In this document: positions 22,225 to 35,400 of the stretch, one piece after another
How positions within the stretch are numbered: position 1 is the first letter of the stretch
Layout: every line of letters begins with the position of its first letter
From: Membranipora membranacea
Lineage: Eukaryota > Bryozoa > Gymnolaemata > Cheilostomatida > Membraniporidae
Length of the DNA stretch: 64,000 nucleotides
NCBI GenBank assembly: GCA_914767715.1
Contig: OU612068.1
Coordinates: 17,792,001 to 17,856,000 of the forward strand
Direction of reading: 5' to 3'
Program-made: the position numbers and the translations under genes
Notes under the pieces: generated by a model
Databases searched by the model: none
What the model saw: only the letters and a program-made list of their open reading frames with translations
Told to the model about the DNA's origin: nothing

Positions 22225-22870
22225 ATAATATTACTTTGAACTGAATCTGACCGATCAACATTATTACATTGTAGGTTAGACCATGTAAGCCTTTATGGGA
22301 CAGCACACCTCAAATGCAAAACTGCTTAAAAAAAGCCTGACTGGAATGTCACACCAGACACAGTTGCAATGAGCATGATAAGACCACCGCCACCTAGTAA
22401 AAGGCTGCGAATTACTCAGCTAATTCTCCCCCCCCCCCTAAGACCATAAATAATTATTACAAAATTAACTTTGTTAAAAAAACGTCACCAAATTCAAACT
22501 GCACCACTATCTCATACAGATAACAACACTATGTATTTTAAAAGTATGCTTATTATTTATTTATTTATTATGTAATTGTTAAGTGATGGCTGTTACTGTT
22601 ACCATAATACCAAAAGAAAATTACACACAAGATCATTCTAAATCAAACAAAATAATTAAAAAATTAATCTCCTCACAATTTTACTTTGAACTGAATCTGA
22701 CCTATCAACATATTACATTGTAGGTTAGACCTTGTTAGCCTTTATGGGACAGCACACCTCAAATGCAAAACTGCTTAAAAAGTCTGACTGGAATGTTTAA
22801 CCAGACACGGTCGCAATGAGCATGATAAGACCATTGCCACCTAGTTCAAGGCTGCGAACAACTCAACTAA
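22095..22870. repeat. Tandem duplication, ~455-bp period, with a third partial copy
   Basis: Segments about 22222-22430 and 22678-22872 share GAACTGAATCTGACC, then TTTATGGGACAGCACACCTC, then GCAAAACTGCTTAAAAA, then ATGAGCATGATAAGACCA, in the same order with about 10% differences. A shorter related copy lies at about 22165-22215 (ATGAGCATAATAAAACCACT). No coding content. Confidence 0.82.
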
Positions 22871-23003
22871 TTCTATATCCACCCCTTATTTACTCATGTT
22901 AATTAATACTAAGACTATCATAACGGTTGCAGTTTGTAGCATGGATTTCATTATTGAACTGGTTGACAAAAGAGGTACTAAAATACTAGACACTTATGCT
23001 GAC

Positions 23004-23108
23004 TAGAACATGTTGTTCCCTCTATGGTGGCGGAGAAATATTGCGCCTCGATACCAAATATTATTTGCAATAACCCTCCGCCTCCACAGAGGGAGCAAAC
23101 TGGTTCTA
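23004..23108. repeat. ~100-bp palindromic MITE-like element
   Basis: The left arm GTTCCCTCTATGGTGGCGGAG pairs with the right arm CTCCGCCTCCACAGAGGGAG with few mismatches. TATTGC/GCAATA extends the pairing inward and GAAC/GTTC outward. The compact symmetric form suggests a foldback insertion. It is GC-rich against an AT-rich background. Confidence 0.7.
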
Positions 23109-23589
23109 AATGCTCACACCGTATTACAAAATCAGGTGTTTAAGTTATCGCCATCAATTTTTAACATTGAAAGTTTACAGACAAAAAGATGAGTACTTGG
23201 AGCAAATAGTGATTTCTATTGATAAACAATACATCTTGGGGCCATCTGGGATGGTTGATGAGGGATTGGGTCTTACAGAGGGATAGCGTAATCACCATCA
23301 TCATCTATCATTCTATAAGCCATTGACCTAAATAATAGATGGCCATGGCCATACCTGTACACCACTGCACTAGAACACCAAATTATATCACAAAGTTGCG
23401 CTGACCTTTACAAAGTATCAACTCCATATTTCTCAGACAGATGGGGACAGATTTGACTGGTTTTCAAGACGAGACATATTTTCTCAAAATACCATTACAT
23501 TTGCCCAATCTGAAATTAGCAACCAAATTCGACGATCTACCTGCAACATTACCAAGCACCACCACAACTCTTTTGAAATGGCACCAGTG

Positions 23590-26500
23590 CAAGTAGATTA
23601 ATATCCATTGTGAAGAGATCTCACTTTATCACTGAGTTTAGGTGATTGTGATTTTTTATGTTTATTGGTCGCAGCAGATAGATATACTTTGATGGGTCTT
23701 TATTGATATCATTTGATCAATTAGCATATTTGGCATATAAAATAAAATGCTGGCTGAGTGATAGCAGCCTGAAACAGTACAGCCAATAATATATGGCTAA
23801 CATCAGCCAAGTGTTTGTTAAATTTATGCTATAATTGAAACCCCATTTAGTGAGTGGCTTAGCTTTAGCTGACTTTTAGCCGCGAAATCAAGGCTGAAAG
23901 CCAGCTAAATCTGTAATTGAAGCCACCCTCTGGTGTCCTGCATGCCAAGGTTCTCCGAACAGACAAGGACTGCTCATTTGCTAATTGAAACCCGAATGAG
24001 AGTGGCTGTGCTTTTAGCTGACTTTCAGCAGTGAATGCACGGCTAAAAGTCAGCTAAATCTGTAATCTAACCACCCCCTATCCTGGTGTCCTGCATGCAA
24101 AGGTTCTCCTAACAGGCAAGGACAAATCATTTGCAGCGGTCGCTTGTAACTTTTCCCCCTCTCCTTGAAACTATGATGCCACAGGTTGAAGCGTCGGATT
24201 CACAATCGGCCGAGGAGCAGTAATTGAGGTCGTAGTAATTGAGGTCGTAGTAATTGGATCGTAGTAACTGGGTTGTATTAACATTTGCAGCGGTGACTTT
24301 TTTTCCCTTTCCGTGAAATCATGATGCCACAGGTTGAAGCGTCCAGGTTCACATTCAGCCGAGGAGCAGCAATTGAGCTCGTAGTAATTGGGTCGTAGTA
24401 ACTGGGTCCCTGGTCTCCTGCTTCTGGCTTTTAATAACTAAACTAGGTAAATAAAATAAATCAGCACTCATGCTGCATTGTTGTGACGCCACTCGTGTGC
24501 GCTGAGCAAACCAGTGTTGTGGTATGTTTTCCAACCTTGCTGTCTGCTTTAGCCCATCTAAGGGAACGGGTTCTCTCTGCGCAGCTGGGACAGGTTTCAA
24601 TTAGGATTTAGCAAACATATAGCTGATTTTAGCCAGATTTAGCAGCCACTTATCGATGTCCAAATTAGCCCCTGCTGTAACTCAGCCAAGTAAATCAACA
24701 TTCATTGTGGAGAAATCACACACTATCACTGAGCACAAAGGAGTTTATGTGTATGTGACTTTTATGTCTATCGGTCACAGCAGTTTGATAAAAGATTATA
24801 AATACATCATTGGTTTGATTTCATTTTGATAGGTCAGTTATTTATATTGTTAATCAATTAGTATATATTACACATGAGTGTGTGATGGCCGCTTTATAGA
24901 GAACAGTCAAGATATGGTTAAAAATCAGCTAAGTCCATGCCAAATTTATGCTAATTGAAACCCGAATAAGGGAGTGGCTGTGCTTTTAGCTGACTTTCCG
25001 CAGCGAATGCAAGGTGAAAAGTCAGCTAAATCTGTAATTTAACCACCCCTCCTGGCGTCCTGCATGCAAAGGTACTCAGAACAGGCACTGACAGCTTATT
25101 TGCAGCGGTGGCTTATAACTTTTTCCCCTCTCCTTGAAACTATGATGCCACAAGTTGAAGCGTCGGATTCGCAATCAGCTGAGGAGCAGTAATTGAGGTC
25201 GTAGTAATTGAGGTCATAGTAATTGGGTCGTAGTAATTGGGTCGTAGTAACTGGGTCCCTGCTCTCCTGCTAATGGCTTTCAAGGACTAAACTAGGTGAA
25301 TAAAATAAATCAGCACTCGTGCTGCATTGTTGTGACGCCACTTGTGTGCGCTGAGCAATCAACGCTGTGTTGTGAGATGTTTTCCACCGTTGCTGTCTGC
25401 TTTGGTCAATCTAAGGGAATGGCAGCCGCTTATCAATGTTCCAATTGACCCCTGCTGTAACTCAGCCAAGTACATCGATGTTCATTGTGGAGAAATCTCA
25501 CACTATCACTGAACAGGACAGGAAGAAGTTTATTTTTCGGTGACTTTTTATGTCTATTTGTCACTGCAGTTTGATAACAGTTTGATGGGTCTTTATTTAT
25601 AATAATTATTATTAATAAATTATCATTTATATTACATATGAGTGTGTGACGGGCGCATGATAGAAAACAGCCAAGATATGGCTAAACATCAGTTAAGTCT
25701 ATGCCAAATTTATGCTTATTGAAACCCGAATTAGGGAGTGGCTGTGCTTTTAGCGGACTTTCAGCAGCGAAAGCACGGCTAAAAGCCTGCTAAATCTGTA
25801 ATTCAACCACCCCCATCCCCTGGCGTCCTGCATGCAAAGGTACTCCGAACAGGCACTGACAGCTTATTTGCAGCAGTGGCTTGTAACTTTTTCCCTCTCC
25901 TTGAACCTATGATGCCACAGGTTGAAGCGCCATATTCACAATCAGCCGAGGAGCAGCAATTGAGGTCGTAGTAATTGAGTTGTAGTAATTGGGTACCTGC
26001 TAATTTAAATCCGAATTAGGGAGTGGCTGTGCTTTTAGATGACTTTCAGCAGCGAATGCACGGCTAAAAGCCAGCTAAATCTGTAATTTAACCACCCCCC
26101 TCCCTGCGTCCTGCATGCAAAGGTACTCCGAACAGACACTGGCGGCTTATTTGCAGCGGTGACTTGTAACTTTTTCCCCTCTCCTTGAAACTATGATGCC
26201 ACAGGTTGAAACGCCGTATTCACAATCAGCCGAGGAGCAGCAATTGAGGTCGTAGTAATTGAGTTATAGTAATTGGGTTGTAGTAATTGGGTACCTGCCA
26301 ATTGAAATCCGAATTAGGGAGTGGCTGTGCTTTTAGCTGACTTTCAGCAGCGAATGCACGGCTAAAAGCCAGCTAAATCTGTGATTTAACCACCCCCCTC
26401 CCTAGTGTCCTGCATGCAAAGGTACTCCGAACAGGCACTGACGGCTTATTTGCAGCGGTGACTTGTAACTTTTTCCCCTCTCCTTGAAACTATGATGCCA

Positions 26501-29230
26501 CAGGTTGAAGCTTCGTATTCACAATCAGCTGAGGAGCAGCATTTGAGGTAGTAGTAATTAGGTCATAGTTACTGGGTCCCTGCTGATCGAAACCCGAATT
26601 AGAGAGTGGCTGTGCTTTTAGCTGACTTTCAGCAGCGAATGTACGGCTAAAAGCCAGCTAAATCTGTAATTTAACCACCCCCACTCCCTAGCGTCCTGCA
26701 TGCAAAGGTACTTCGAACAGGCACTGACACTTATTTGCAGCGGTGGCTTGTAACTTTTTCCCTCTCCTTGAAACTATGATGCCACAGGTTGAAGCTTCGT
26801 ATTCACAATCAGTCGAGGAGCAGCAATTGAGGTAGTAGTAATTAGGTCGTAGTTACTGGGTCCCTGCTAATCGAAACCCGAATTAGGGAGTGGCTGTGCT
26901 TTTAGATGACTTTCAGCAGCGAATGCACGGCTAAAAGCCAGCTAAATCTGTAATTTAACCACCCCCCTCCCTGCGTCCTGCATGCAAAGGTACTCCGAAC
27001 AGACACTGGCGGCTTATTTGCAGCGGTGACTTGTAACTTTTTCCCCTCTCCTTGAAACTATGATGCCACAGGTTGAAGCGCCATATTCACAATCAGCCGA
27101 GGAGCAGCAATTGAGGTCGTAGTAATTGAGTTGAAGTAATTGGGTACCTGCTAATTTAAATCCGAATTAGGGAGTGGCTGTGCTTTTAGCTGACTTTCAG
27201 CAGCGAATGCACGGCTAAAAGCCAGCTAAATCTGTAATTTAACCACCCCCCTCCCTGCGTCCTGCATGCAAAGGTACTCCGAACAGACACTGGCGGCTTA
27301 TTTGCAGCAGTGACTTGTAACTTTTTCCCCTCTCCTTGAAACTATGATGCCACAGGTTGAAACGCCGTATTCACAATCAGCCGAGGAGCAGCAATTGAGG
27401 TCGTAGTAATTGAGTTATAGTAATTGGGTTGTAGTAATTGGGTACCTGCTAATTGAAATCCGAATTAGGGAGTGGCTGTGCTTTTAGCTGACTTTCAGCA
27501 GCGAATGCACAGCTAAAAGCCAGCTAAATCTGTGATTTAACCACCCCCCTCCCTAGCGTCCTGCATGCAAAGGTACTCCGAACAGGCACTGACGGCTTAT
27601 TTGCAGCGGTGACTTGTAACTTTTTCCCTCTCCTTGAAACTATGATGCCACAGGTTGAAGCTTCGTATTCACAATCAGCTGAGGAGCAGCAATTGAGGTA
27701 GTAGTAATTAGGTCATAGTTACTGGGTCCCTGCTGATCGAAACCCGAATTAGAGAGTGGCTGTGCTTTTAGCTGACTTTCAGCAGCGAATGTACGGCTAA
27801 AAGCCAGCTAAATCTGTAATTTAACCACCCCCACTCCCTAGCGTCCTGCATGCAAAGGTACTTCGAACAGGCACTGACACTTATTTGCAGCGGTGACTTG
27901 TAACTTTTTTCCCTCTCTTTGAACCTATGATGCCACAGGTTGAAGCGCCATATTCACAATCAGCCGAGGAGCAGCAATTGAGGTCGTAGTAATTGAGTTG
28001 TAGTAATTGGGTACCTGCTAATTTAAATCCGAATTAGGGAGTGGCTGTGCTTTTAGCTGACTTTCAGCAGCGAATGCACGGCTAAGTCAGCTAAATCTGT
28101 AATTTAACCACCCCTTCCCCTGGTGTCCTGCATGCATAAGTTCTCCGAACAGGCTTGGACTGCTCATTTGCAGCGGTGACTTGTAACTTCTTTCCCTCTC
28201 CATGAAATTATAATGTTACAGGTTGAAGCATCGAGGTTCGCAGTCAGCTGAGGAGCAGCAATTGAGGTCGTAGTAATTGGGTCGTAGTAATTGGGTCGTA
28301 GTAATTGGGTCGTAGTAATTGGGTTGTAGTAACTGGTTCCCTGGTTTACTGCTAATTGCTTTTATGGACTAAACTAGGAGAATAAATTAAATCAGCATCC
28401 ATGCTCCATTGTTGTGACGCCAATCGTGTGCGCTGAGCAAATTGTGAGATGTTTTCCAACCTTGCTGTCTACTTTAGCCTGTCTAAGGGAATGGGTTCTC
28501 TCTGAGCAGCTGGGGCAGGTTTCAACTAGGATTTAGCAAACATTTAGCTGAGTTTAAGCCAGATTTAGCAGCCACTTAGCAATGTTCAAATTTGCCCCTG
28601 CTGTAACTTAGCCAAGTAAATCGATATTCATTGTGGGGAAATCTCATACTATCATTAAACAGGAAGAAGTTTATGTTTCTGTGACTTTTTATGTCTACAT
28701 AAAAACTGCAGTTTGAATCACTTTGATGGGTCGTTGTTTATATTATTAATCAATTAGTATTTATTAGACATGAGTGAGTGACAGCCGCTTTATAAAGAAC
28801 AGTCAAGATATGACAAAACATCAGCTAAGTCTATGCCAAATTTACACTAATTGAAACCCGAATTAGGGAGTGGCTGTGCTTTTAGCGGACTTTCAGCAGC
28901 GAATACACTGCTAAAAGCCAACTAAATCTGTAATTTAACCACCCCCTCTGCTGGTGTCCTGCATGCAAAGGTTCTCCGAATAGGCACTGACAGCATATTT
29001 TCAGCGGTGACTTGTAACTTTTTTCCCTTTTCTTGAAACTGTAATACCACAGGTTGAAGCGTCGGATTCACAATCGGCAGAGGAGCAGTAATTGAGGTCG
29101 TAGTAATTTGGTCGTAGTAACTCGGTCCCTGATCTCCTGCTTCTGGCTTTCAAGAACTTGACTACGTGAACTAAATAAATCAGCACATATGCTGCATTGT
29201 TGTGACGCATGTGGGAATTTTAAGAATCTC
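23590..29230. repeat. Complex satellite array with ~290-bp monomers and higher-order structure
   Basis: At least 13 copies of a monomer marked by GGGAGTGGCTGTGCTTTTAG start near 23851, 24001, 24971, 25735, 26020, 26318, 26604, 26887, 27171, 27469, 27754, 28038 and 28867. Core monomers are 283-298 bp. Three consecutive monomers at 26020, 26318 and 26604 recur at 27171, 27469 and 27754 with the same variants, so there is a higher-order period of about 1,151 bp (four monomers). Outer copies (around 24.0-25.7 kb and 28.0-29.2 kb) carry an extra 480-690 bp block with CATTGTTGTGACGCCA. Each monomer contains an inverted pair CTTTTAGCTGACTTTCAGC/GGCTAAAAGCCAGCT. No open frame is maintained. Confidence 0.9.
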
Positions 29231-30572
29231 ATAAAGCAGATGCAATAGAAAGTGTACACTTTTTCCACTTTACTAATTAATTTATTTAAATTCAAACGTT
29301 AGTTTTATTTTTTTTAATTCAAAATTGTCATTGCGATGTATAGTTAATAAGTCATTAAATATATAGTTGATAAGTGAGGGTATTCACTAAAATGGATATC
29401 AGACAACTCATTTTGCACAATTATGACCCTCTTACAAAATTAATATTAACATTGTCAGGGCATTCACCTCTGTCATCATCCGCAATGATGGACAACCAGC
29501 AAAACCAAACCAGTCATTTAATTTGAAATTAAGGTCTGCAGAAATTATTCAACACATTTAAGCTCTCTAAGGTACTCCTCTCAAACCATAACTTGCAAGT
29601 GAAATTAAAACCGACACAATTTGGGCCATTTTGAAATCTAAGATAGACTTACATATAAACATTTCATCAGGATATAGCAAGACTATCTGTGTACTCGGAA
29701 AGACACAGTCAACAAGAGCTGTGAAAGAGGATAACTAGCCTACACTTTATTGGAATAATCGCATTTGTTTCCCGCCGCAAACTTGACTTGCACGACCCGT
29801 TTAGGATACCTGTATGAATATTTTACCGTGATAAAAGAAAATACCACAAACAAATTAACATGCACAAAATTATTTCTAAGCTATGAAAGCAAGGAGAACA
29901 AAATATTAATTTTTATAAAAGCTGCGCACCAAGTTAAAATTGGTACGTCAGGTGAGACAACGCACATAAGGCTTATTGGAAACTTCACTTGCATCTGACT
30001 ACCAGGACATTCCTTTGGCATCAATACTAATGACCCCTTCAACGCCACAACAGACTGGCTTATCTGTAGAACTATATTAAAAGTGAGCCTTTCTTATTTC
30101 TATTTTTAATTATCAACGCACAAAACTCCATCTATCAAATAAACACTACAATTAAGAGGGACATAATTACTAAAATTACTACAATAAAGAGGGACACTAC
30201 TGCTAGTTTCAGGAACAACTTTTGCAATTGTTACTTCTAGCAGGGAGTTTGGGACCTCCCTGCTTTTAGTAAGCCCAAAAGATGAATAAACTGAGCTTAA
30301 TACAAAGTTATCTCTACATGATTTTTGGTTATCATTGGGCTTGTGTGTTGCGTGTACAATAAGTGTAGAGGTTGATATATGTAAGATTTTTTGCTTACTA
30401 AAAGATATGATTTACTATATTATTTACTAAAATTATTATACTAACTATAATTACATAACTTTTTCAGTTCAGTATATGTAAGAGTAATTATATTGATAGG
30501 TGTATCAACTAAATCGAAAACTATTGACTTTAAAAATCATTTTTTTGTGAAGAAGTCTTAAACTTTATTTTA
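29231..30572. other. AT-rich non-coding stretch
   Basis: No gene recognised. It includes a short palindrome at 30237-30270 (AGCAGGGAG ... CTCCCTGCT) that shares its core AGGGAGTTTGGG with two other places in the window. Confidence 0.5.
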
Positions 30573-31000
30573 TAGAAATGTGCTGAGAAGTGCTCGGCAC
30601 TGCAGCTGCCTGAAAAATAACAGAGTACATCCGCTATGATGTTGTCTGTAGTACCTCATCACAATTCGCAGGCCATGTAAATTAAACGATATCATAATGA
30701 TGCTCAGAGCCTTTATAACACTATAAGAGAGAGAGGGGTATAACAACCAACTAAACCATTGCTCATGTAAAGACGGGTCAAAACAGACTGCTAGAAATGT
30801 GCAGAGAAGGACTCGGCACTGCAGCTGCCTGAAAAATAATAAAGTACATCCTATATGATGATCTTGATAGTATCTCATCACAATTCGCAGGCCATGTAAT
30901 TTATACAATACCAAAATGATGCTCAGACCCTTTAAAACCTATTAAATTGTACACTATAAGAGAGAGGGGAATATCAATGAACGAAACCATTGCTCATGTC
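30573..31000. repeat. Tandem duplication, ~215-bp period
   Basis: Two copies (about 30573-30770 and 30791-31000) share TCGGCACTGCAGCTGCCTGA, CATCACAATTCGCAGGCCAT, ATGATGCTCAGA and CCATTGCTCATGT in order. A minus-strand open frame (30570-30914) runs through both copies and looks fortuitous. Confidence 0.85.
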
Positions 31001-31977
31001 CTAATACTTACCGATATCAATTGAAATCCTTTGAATATTATCTTATATTATTTCTCGCTAACAAGGCATGTTAACAACACTATCACAATTCATAATAAAA
31101 ATGCAATCTGAAAATTCCAGGAGGTTCAGCTCATGAAGTTCATTGTTTCAAACCCTTGAGTGGCAAGGTGTACATTTCGATTCAGGAGTTATGTCCTTTA
31201 AGTGTACGGGGGCATAACTATTGTTATTACTAAATAATTCGGTAAAACTTAATATGTTTCTTCTGTCATTTATTATGACAGTATTGTTGATTGAACTCAT
31301 GTGACCTTAATATATTGTCAGTCTTTATCAGTCCATCGTGACATTTTGTCTTTTGACTTAGAAGCTCTAAAACAAATCTAGTCAGGATAGTCACTGCTCA
31401 ATTTATGACTCATTAGGTATAAGCCATAAGCGATTCCTTAAGATCAATGAATTCCCACAGATTCTTTTTTCCGTCTAAAAAAGTCACTCTTCATACACTG
31501 GACCATAGTCAATAGTTGTCTGAATGGTTAGGATGGTTCATTCGTTTGTCAAAGATAATTTAAGATAATCTTGTTGATAGTAAAATCATGTTTCAGGTGA
31601 AACTTGATCCTGGCAGGGAAACTGCTTTATATGCAGAGAGGCAGTATGTTTGTGTTACATTCCTTACACTAAGTCAGAGGTCTCAAAAACAAAAATAAAA
31701 TCTAAAAAATTAAAAAAATAAATTTTGAAATCTGTCAAGCTTGCTCGACTCATGATACCCTCACCAAACAGTGTAATATTCAGATGGTGAGAGTTGTTGG
31801 CGTCTCCAGAAATTTGGCGCATCCTGAATTGCAGAGCGGAATTTTGTTGAAGCGTCCAAGAAATGTACACAGCATCTAAGATCTATGGTGATTCACCTGA
31901 AACAGAAAATAAAAGCCGTCTTTATTTACAGAGAATAGCATCAGTCATGTATAGCAAGGCCATTTTATGTGCTCTCA
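31001..31977. other. Non-coding stretch
   Basis: No gene, strong repeat or RNA structure recognised. A small open frame at 31664-31870 on the minus strand has no recognisable domain. Confidence 0.45.
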
Positions 31978-32348
31978 AGCCTGGTTCACATTGTCCCAGA
32001 CAGCGAACCAGGAGAGCCATCCCAGACAATGTGAACACAAATACGACACAATCCCAGCAATAAAAATGAGTCTAGGTCAGCAACGGGAAAGTTTGACGCT
32101 TACAAACTTTCCCGTCACTACCCAAGACTCATTTTACATCTGGGTACCATGTGAATTAATGTAACACTGTTATGATATGGGACGATCCTAGACAATGTGA
32201 ACACATATCATAATTATCCCAGACATAAACCTAATTGCTTTTCAGGTATCAACTTTGCAATGTGAACAAAAAAAAATCTTTCTGGGACCATCGGGATCAG
32301 CATCTGAGATGTCATACCAACGCTATCTGGGACAATGTGAACCGGCCA
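31978..32348. mobile_element. TIR/foldback DNA element (MITE-like)
   Basis: The left end reads GGTTCACATTGTCCCAGACAG; the right end read inverted gives GGTTCACATTGTCCCAGATAG. The motif ACAATGTGAAC recurs internally at about 32025, 32197 and 32331. The middle holds a second long hairpin (about 32067-32132) with arms AACGGGAAAGTTT and complement. There is no transposase frame. A clear target-site duplication was not found, so the superfamily is not assigned. Confidence 0.7.
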
Positions 32349-32439
32349 TCAGTGTGGGTGAATGTGGTTACATTAAAACTTCCTCGCAGAAGAAAAAGTG
32401 ACATTTGTAACATTATATAAACAGTAAGGGAACAAATTA

Positions 32440-35400
32440 AAACTAACAAGTCGTCTCAAAAGCCATATCATTGTGCAACAGAGACTGTGTTACACAGCTC
32501 ATTGCGATGCGAAGTATTGTCTTACATTATGTTTCAGTTTCACTCCATAAATCCCTCTCCCCCTTCACTTTGTTATTTTAGTAGGATGAGGTTGCTAGTA
32601 GTTGCCATCTCCGTTTTAGACTGAAAACAAAGGATCGACTTATGCATAGAAAATAAAAGAACACAAGGGTCAAAATCAGCAAATTCGTAAAGATTTCCTG
32701 CTCCAATCTCAAACGCCATTACTCCAAACTGTGTGCACAATTCTTTTCATGATGATTATCCATTAAAACAAATCTGGTAACAATATAGTCTAAGTTCTCA
32801 AATTCTGCACTGTGGGTGATAATGAAATTATACTACCATCTAGCCAGAGAGAGTCTGTGAACTAGTTACAACTGCATTTCATAATGCTCTCATCAAGGAA
32901 ACCAGTTTCTTACCTAAGGATATTGGCTTTTCAGCTGATAGTCCTTCAAAATACAGTCACAGGTAATTATTGAACCCATCAGCGCCTACTCAGATATTCT
33001 TCTGATTGAATTCCTGGTACGCCTTGATTTCTCCTCAAATCCTAAAAGGATAGCAGAACTTTTTAATAACATTACAATGTTGGGACTCCAAACACAAGGG
33101 CCATCTGAATGATTAAGTTTTTACATCATTGAGTTGGCTCTCGTGCTGAGAGTACTATTTTTACCATGCTTTAGCGTTCTTTCATATAACAACTAGCCTC
33201 ATTCATCAAGACTAGTAAACACATCTAACAAAACGAGGAAAAATTTTTTGATGCATGTTCAACTGTCATGACCATGGATTGCAGTCAAGAAACTCAAACT
33301 CAACGTAAAGATGATTGGAAAAAAAGAGGCAACGTTATAACATATTAATCATGAACTGTAACAAGATTTAATGTTTAAGCTTAAGGGGCGGTGGGGGGCT
33401 CAGACTACTGCGCTGTGGATGGTTATGGAATTATACAACCATCGACACAGGCAGAGTTTTTTGCCCTTAAAACAAGTCACAACTGCATTCCGACATGCTT
33501 TCATCAAGGAAACAAGTTTCTTACGTAATGATGTTAGCATTTCAACTGATGACTTGTATAGTTCATCATAATACAGTCACAAGTAGTTATTGAGCTCATC
33601 AACATCAACTCAGATCTTCTTCTGATGGAGTCCCTGATATTCTTTGTTTTCTCCTCAAATCCTGAAAGAAGAATGAAACAGACCTTTACAATAATTTTGC
33701 AATGCTGGGACATCCAGCACAAGGGCCATCTCAATGATTAAATTTTTACATTATTGAGATCGCCCTCATGCTGTATTGTATTGTATCGTATTGTACTGTA
33801 TTGTTTGTGGAGTATTATTTTTACCATACTTAAGCGTTGTTTCATATAACAGCACAGCAGCTTGGTTTGGTTTGCTAGTTCTGATGAATTAGCCTAGCTG
33901 CTAGACTAATTCATCAGAACTAGCAATCCAAATAACAACACAAGGAAATAGTCCTTGATGTAAGTTCAACTGCCATGATCTCGGATTGCAGTCAAGAAAC
34001 TCAAACTCAATGTGAAGATGATTGGAAAAAAAGAGGCAACGTTATAACATATTGATCATGAACTGTAACAAGTTTTAATGTAACATTTAAGGTGAAGCAA
34101 ACAAAACAACAGGCGCCATAACCAACCGAACAGTGGATGTCTGGGGTTTGCTTTGCTAGCTTGTTTCAGTGAGAGTTGATGCATTCTCTGGGCTGAGATT
34201 TTGTGGATCTATCACAACTGAGCATTCTCTCACAACGTAGAATATTCAGTATCCTCCAACTCTCTCATTCTACAACAAAATATTTGGTTGTTTGCTTTAT
34301 TTTGTCACAAACATCAAGTGTGCTGCAACACTAGAGTGTTTATACTGCTGCATGGGCAGGGGATAAGAAAAAAACATGAGTAAAGTAATGTCTGACTTCT
34401 ATTGTATCTTGTTGTTGTGCGCTTAATTCTGCTTATTTTTAAATTCTCGAAAGTGTCAATAGAGGTCATCCATTTACAAAAATAAAATTATGTTGGGGAT
34501 AAACATATATAATTGCCCTGTGAGAAGAGGTTCATCCTTGTCAATATGCATACATGATACAATAACTTGACCCAGAGCCATAATTCCATACAAATCGAAC
34601 TGAGCATTCGTCAAGATGAACTGGACCTATTACTACTTTCAGTGAGCAAAATTGGGGTGACTTGGACTCGTTGAAAGATCAGAGGAGCGTGGGAGAATCT
34701 GGCTCCAAAAACCAAAGCCTTGCGATAAGATCTCTAGTTACATGGGAGTTATAGTCTAACTTTGAATGAAGAGATAACTCTGCTATGTAAGGAAACAAAT
34801 TCAAAGAAACAAGTCGTCTCAAAAGCCTTTTCATTGTGCAACCAATGAACTGTTCATTGGTGCAACAGAGAGACTGTGTTACACAAATCATTGCGATGTG
34901 AAGTAGTGTCTTACATCATGTTTCAGTATTGCTCCATAAATTTCTCTCCTTGCAACTTGCACATTTAGTTTGGGTAAAGTTGCTAGTAGCTGTTATCCCC
35001 GTCTTATACTATGAAGAAAAAAATTGACTGATGCAAGGAGTGTGAAAGATAACAAGCGAAAAAAATCAACAAATTGATAGAGACTTCCTGCTCCAATCTC
35101 AAACGTCATTACTCCTAACTGCCAGCACAACTTTTTTCAAGACGTTAATCAGCAAAAACCTGGTAACAATGTAGTTAAAGTGCTCAATCTGTGCGATGTG
35201 AATGGTTATGCAATTATACTACCATCGACACCAGCAGGGTTTTTGCACTTAAATTTGTTAAAAATAAGCTGTGGGTTTAATTCTCAGACATAGTTGTGTT
35301 TGTCAGATATTGTCAGATTTTAAAATGTAACACCGCTAATTCCTATTGGGTAGAAGTAAAAGTCCTGCATAACTCTAGATCAGCTGTCGGCAACCTGCAG

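Noticed and set aside
23590-29230. Retrotransposon or multigene array
   Set aside because: No reverse transcriptase, integrase or long open frame was seen in any copy; only non-coding satellite monomers.
29765-29998. 77-codon plus-strand frame in AT-rich DNA
   Set aside because: No domain, no splice context, and composition like the surrounding non-coding DNA.
34679-34891. 70-codon minus-strand frame shared with 36789-37001
   Set aside because: Near identity follows from recent array duplication; the third unit breaks it with a 2-base deletion and no domain is recognisable.
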